The position numbers and the translations under genes are program-made. Under the pieces are notes generated by a model, which did no database searches, was not told the DNA's origin, and saw only the letters and a list, made by a program, of their open reading frames with translations. Shown piece after piece: positions 63,931-64,000 of a stretch of DNA of 64,000 nt. This stretch comes from Rhodothermia bacterium (GTDB lineage: Bacteria; Bacteroidota; Rhodothermia; Balneolales; Balneolaceae), in contig JAUICM010000002.1 in assembly GCA_030427885.1 (NCBI GenBank), positions 558,001 through 622,000 of the forward strand, written 5' to 3'. Positions within the stretch are counted from its first letter, which is position 1. Every line of letters begins with the position of its first letter.

Positions 63931-64000
63931 AATTCTTCCTTAATTATAGTTTCAAATTGAGTTTTATAAGGAAGAAACGACATCACCGCGCATTGTACTT

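Noticed and set aside
1-64000. CRISPR arrays and insertion sequences
   Set aside because: I saw no regularly spaced repeats and no transposase gene in the window.

Overview
The window looks like a chromosome segment of a marine or sediment Bacteroidota/Balneolota-type bacterium. This is an inference from gene families, not a database match. The signs are PorV-like outer-membrane proteins, short AraC-type regulators, SusE-like lipoprotein repeats, AT-rich DNA with scarce Shine-Dalgarno sites, and sigma-54 control of exopolysaccharide genes. Three layers are visible.

(1) Bases 1-1050 hold a visibly GC-richer housekeeping-like gene, a receiver-PP2C phosphatase whose 5' end lies outside the window. 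A 299-bp near-copy of its 3' end recurs at 51188-51486, so about 50 kb of AT-richer DNA sits between two direct repeats.

(2) Between those repeats is an exopolysaccharide/secondary-metabolite island. An FkbH-like/PKS/phosphopantetheinyl-transferase operon (1.2-8.0 kb) is followed by a caspase-like protein, glmS, Dps and a group of small envelope/stress proteins with two paralogous AraC-like regulators (8.3-18.9 kb). Next come a sigma-54 activator and a GH5-like lipoprotein (19.2-22.7 kb). A leftward export/initiation operon covers 23.2-29.7 kb: polysaccharide export protein, PorV-like barrel, degenerate sigma-54 activator, WecA-CapD-like fusion, GH18-like protein, GNAT. A rightward synthesis operon covers 30.2-43.2 kb: Wzz, BY-kinase, Wzy, Wzx, glycosyltransferases, acyltransferase, deacetylase, GH9. 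A leftward LLM oxidoreductase/adenylation enzyme/ACP/GNAT operon (43.2-47.3 kb) and a WecG/epimerase pair (48.5-50.5 kb) complete it. At least six well-formed -24/-12 promoters stand in front of these operons, so the island reads as one sigma-54 regulon whose activator may be the gene at 19.2 kb.

(3) To the right of the second repeat lie a tRNA-Arg(ACG), a damaged tRNA copy, and a mosaic accessory region (51.8-64 kb) with an AlpA-like regulator, two tyrosine-integrase C-terminal remnants and several orphan genes. The most unusual item is a module at 54.06-57.78 kb. Three genes on both strands (an XRE-like regulator, an 826-residue primase/SF2-helicase-like protein and a 181-residue protein) are uninterrupted apart from ten in-frame TGA codons, which sit where tryptophan is expected. 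They end in TAA or TAG. This is the pattern of TGA=Trp recoding inside a genome that otherwise uses TGA as a stop.

The right end carries a bacterial ubiquitination-like operon (60.8-63.9 kb, minus strand): LRAT-like protein, small basic protein, ubiquitin-like protein, E2-like protein, JAB-E1 fusion and DUF6527-like protein. It is probably an anti-phage system.
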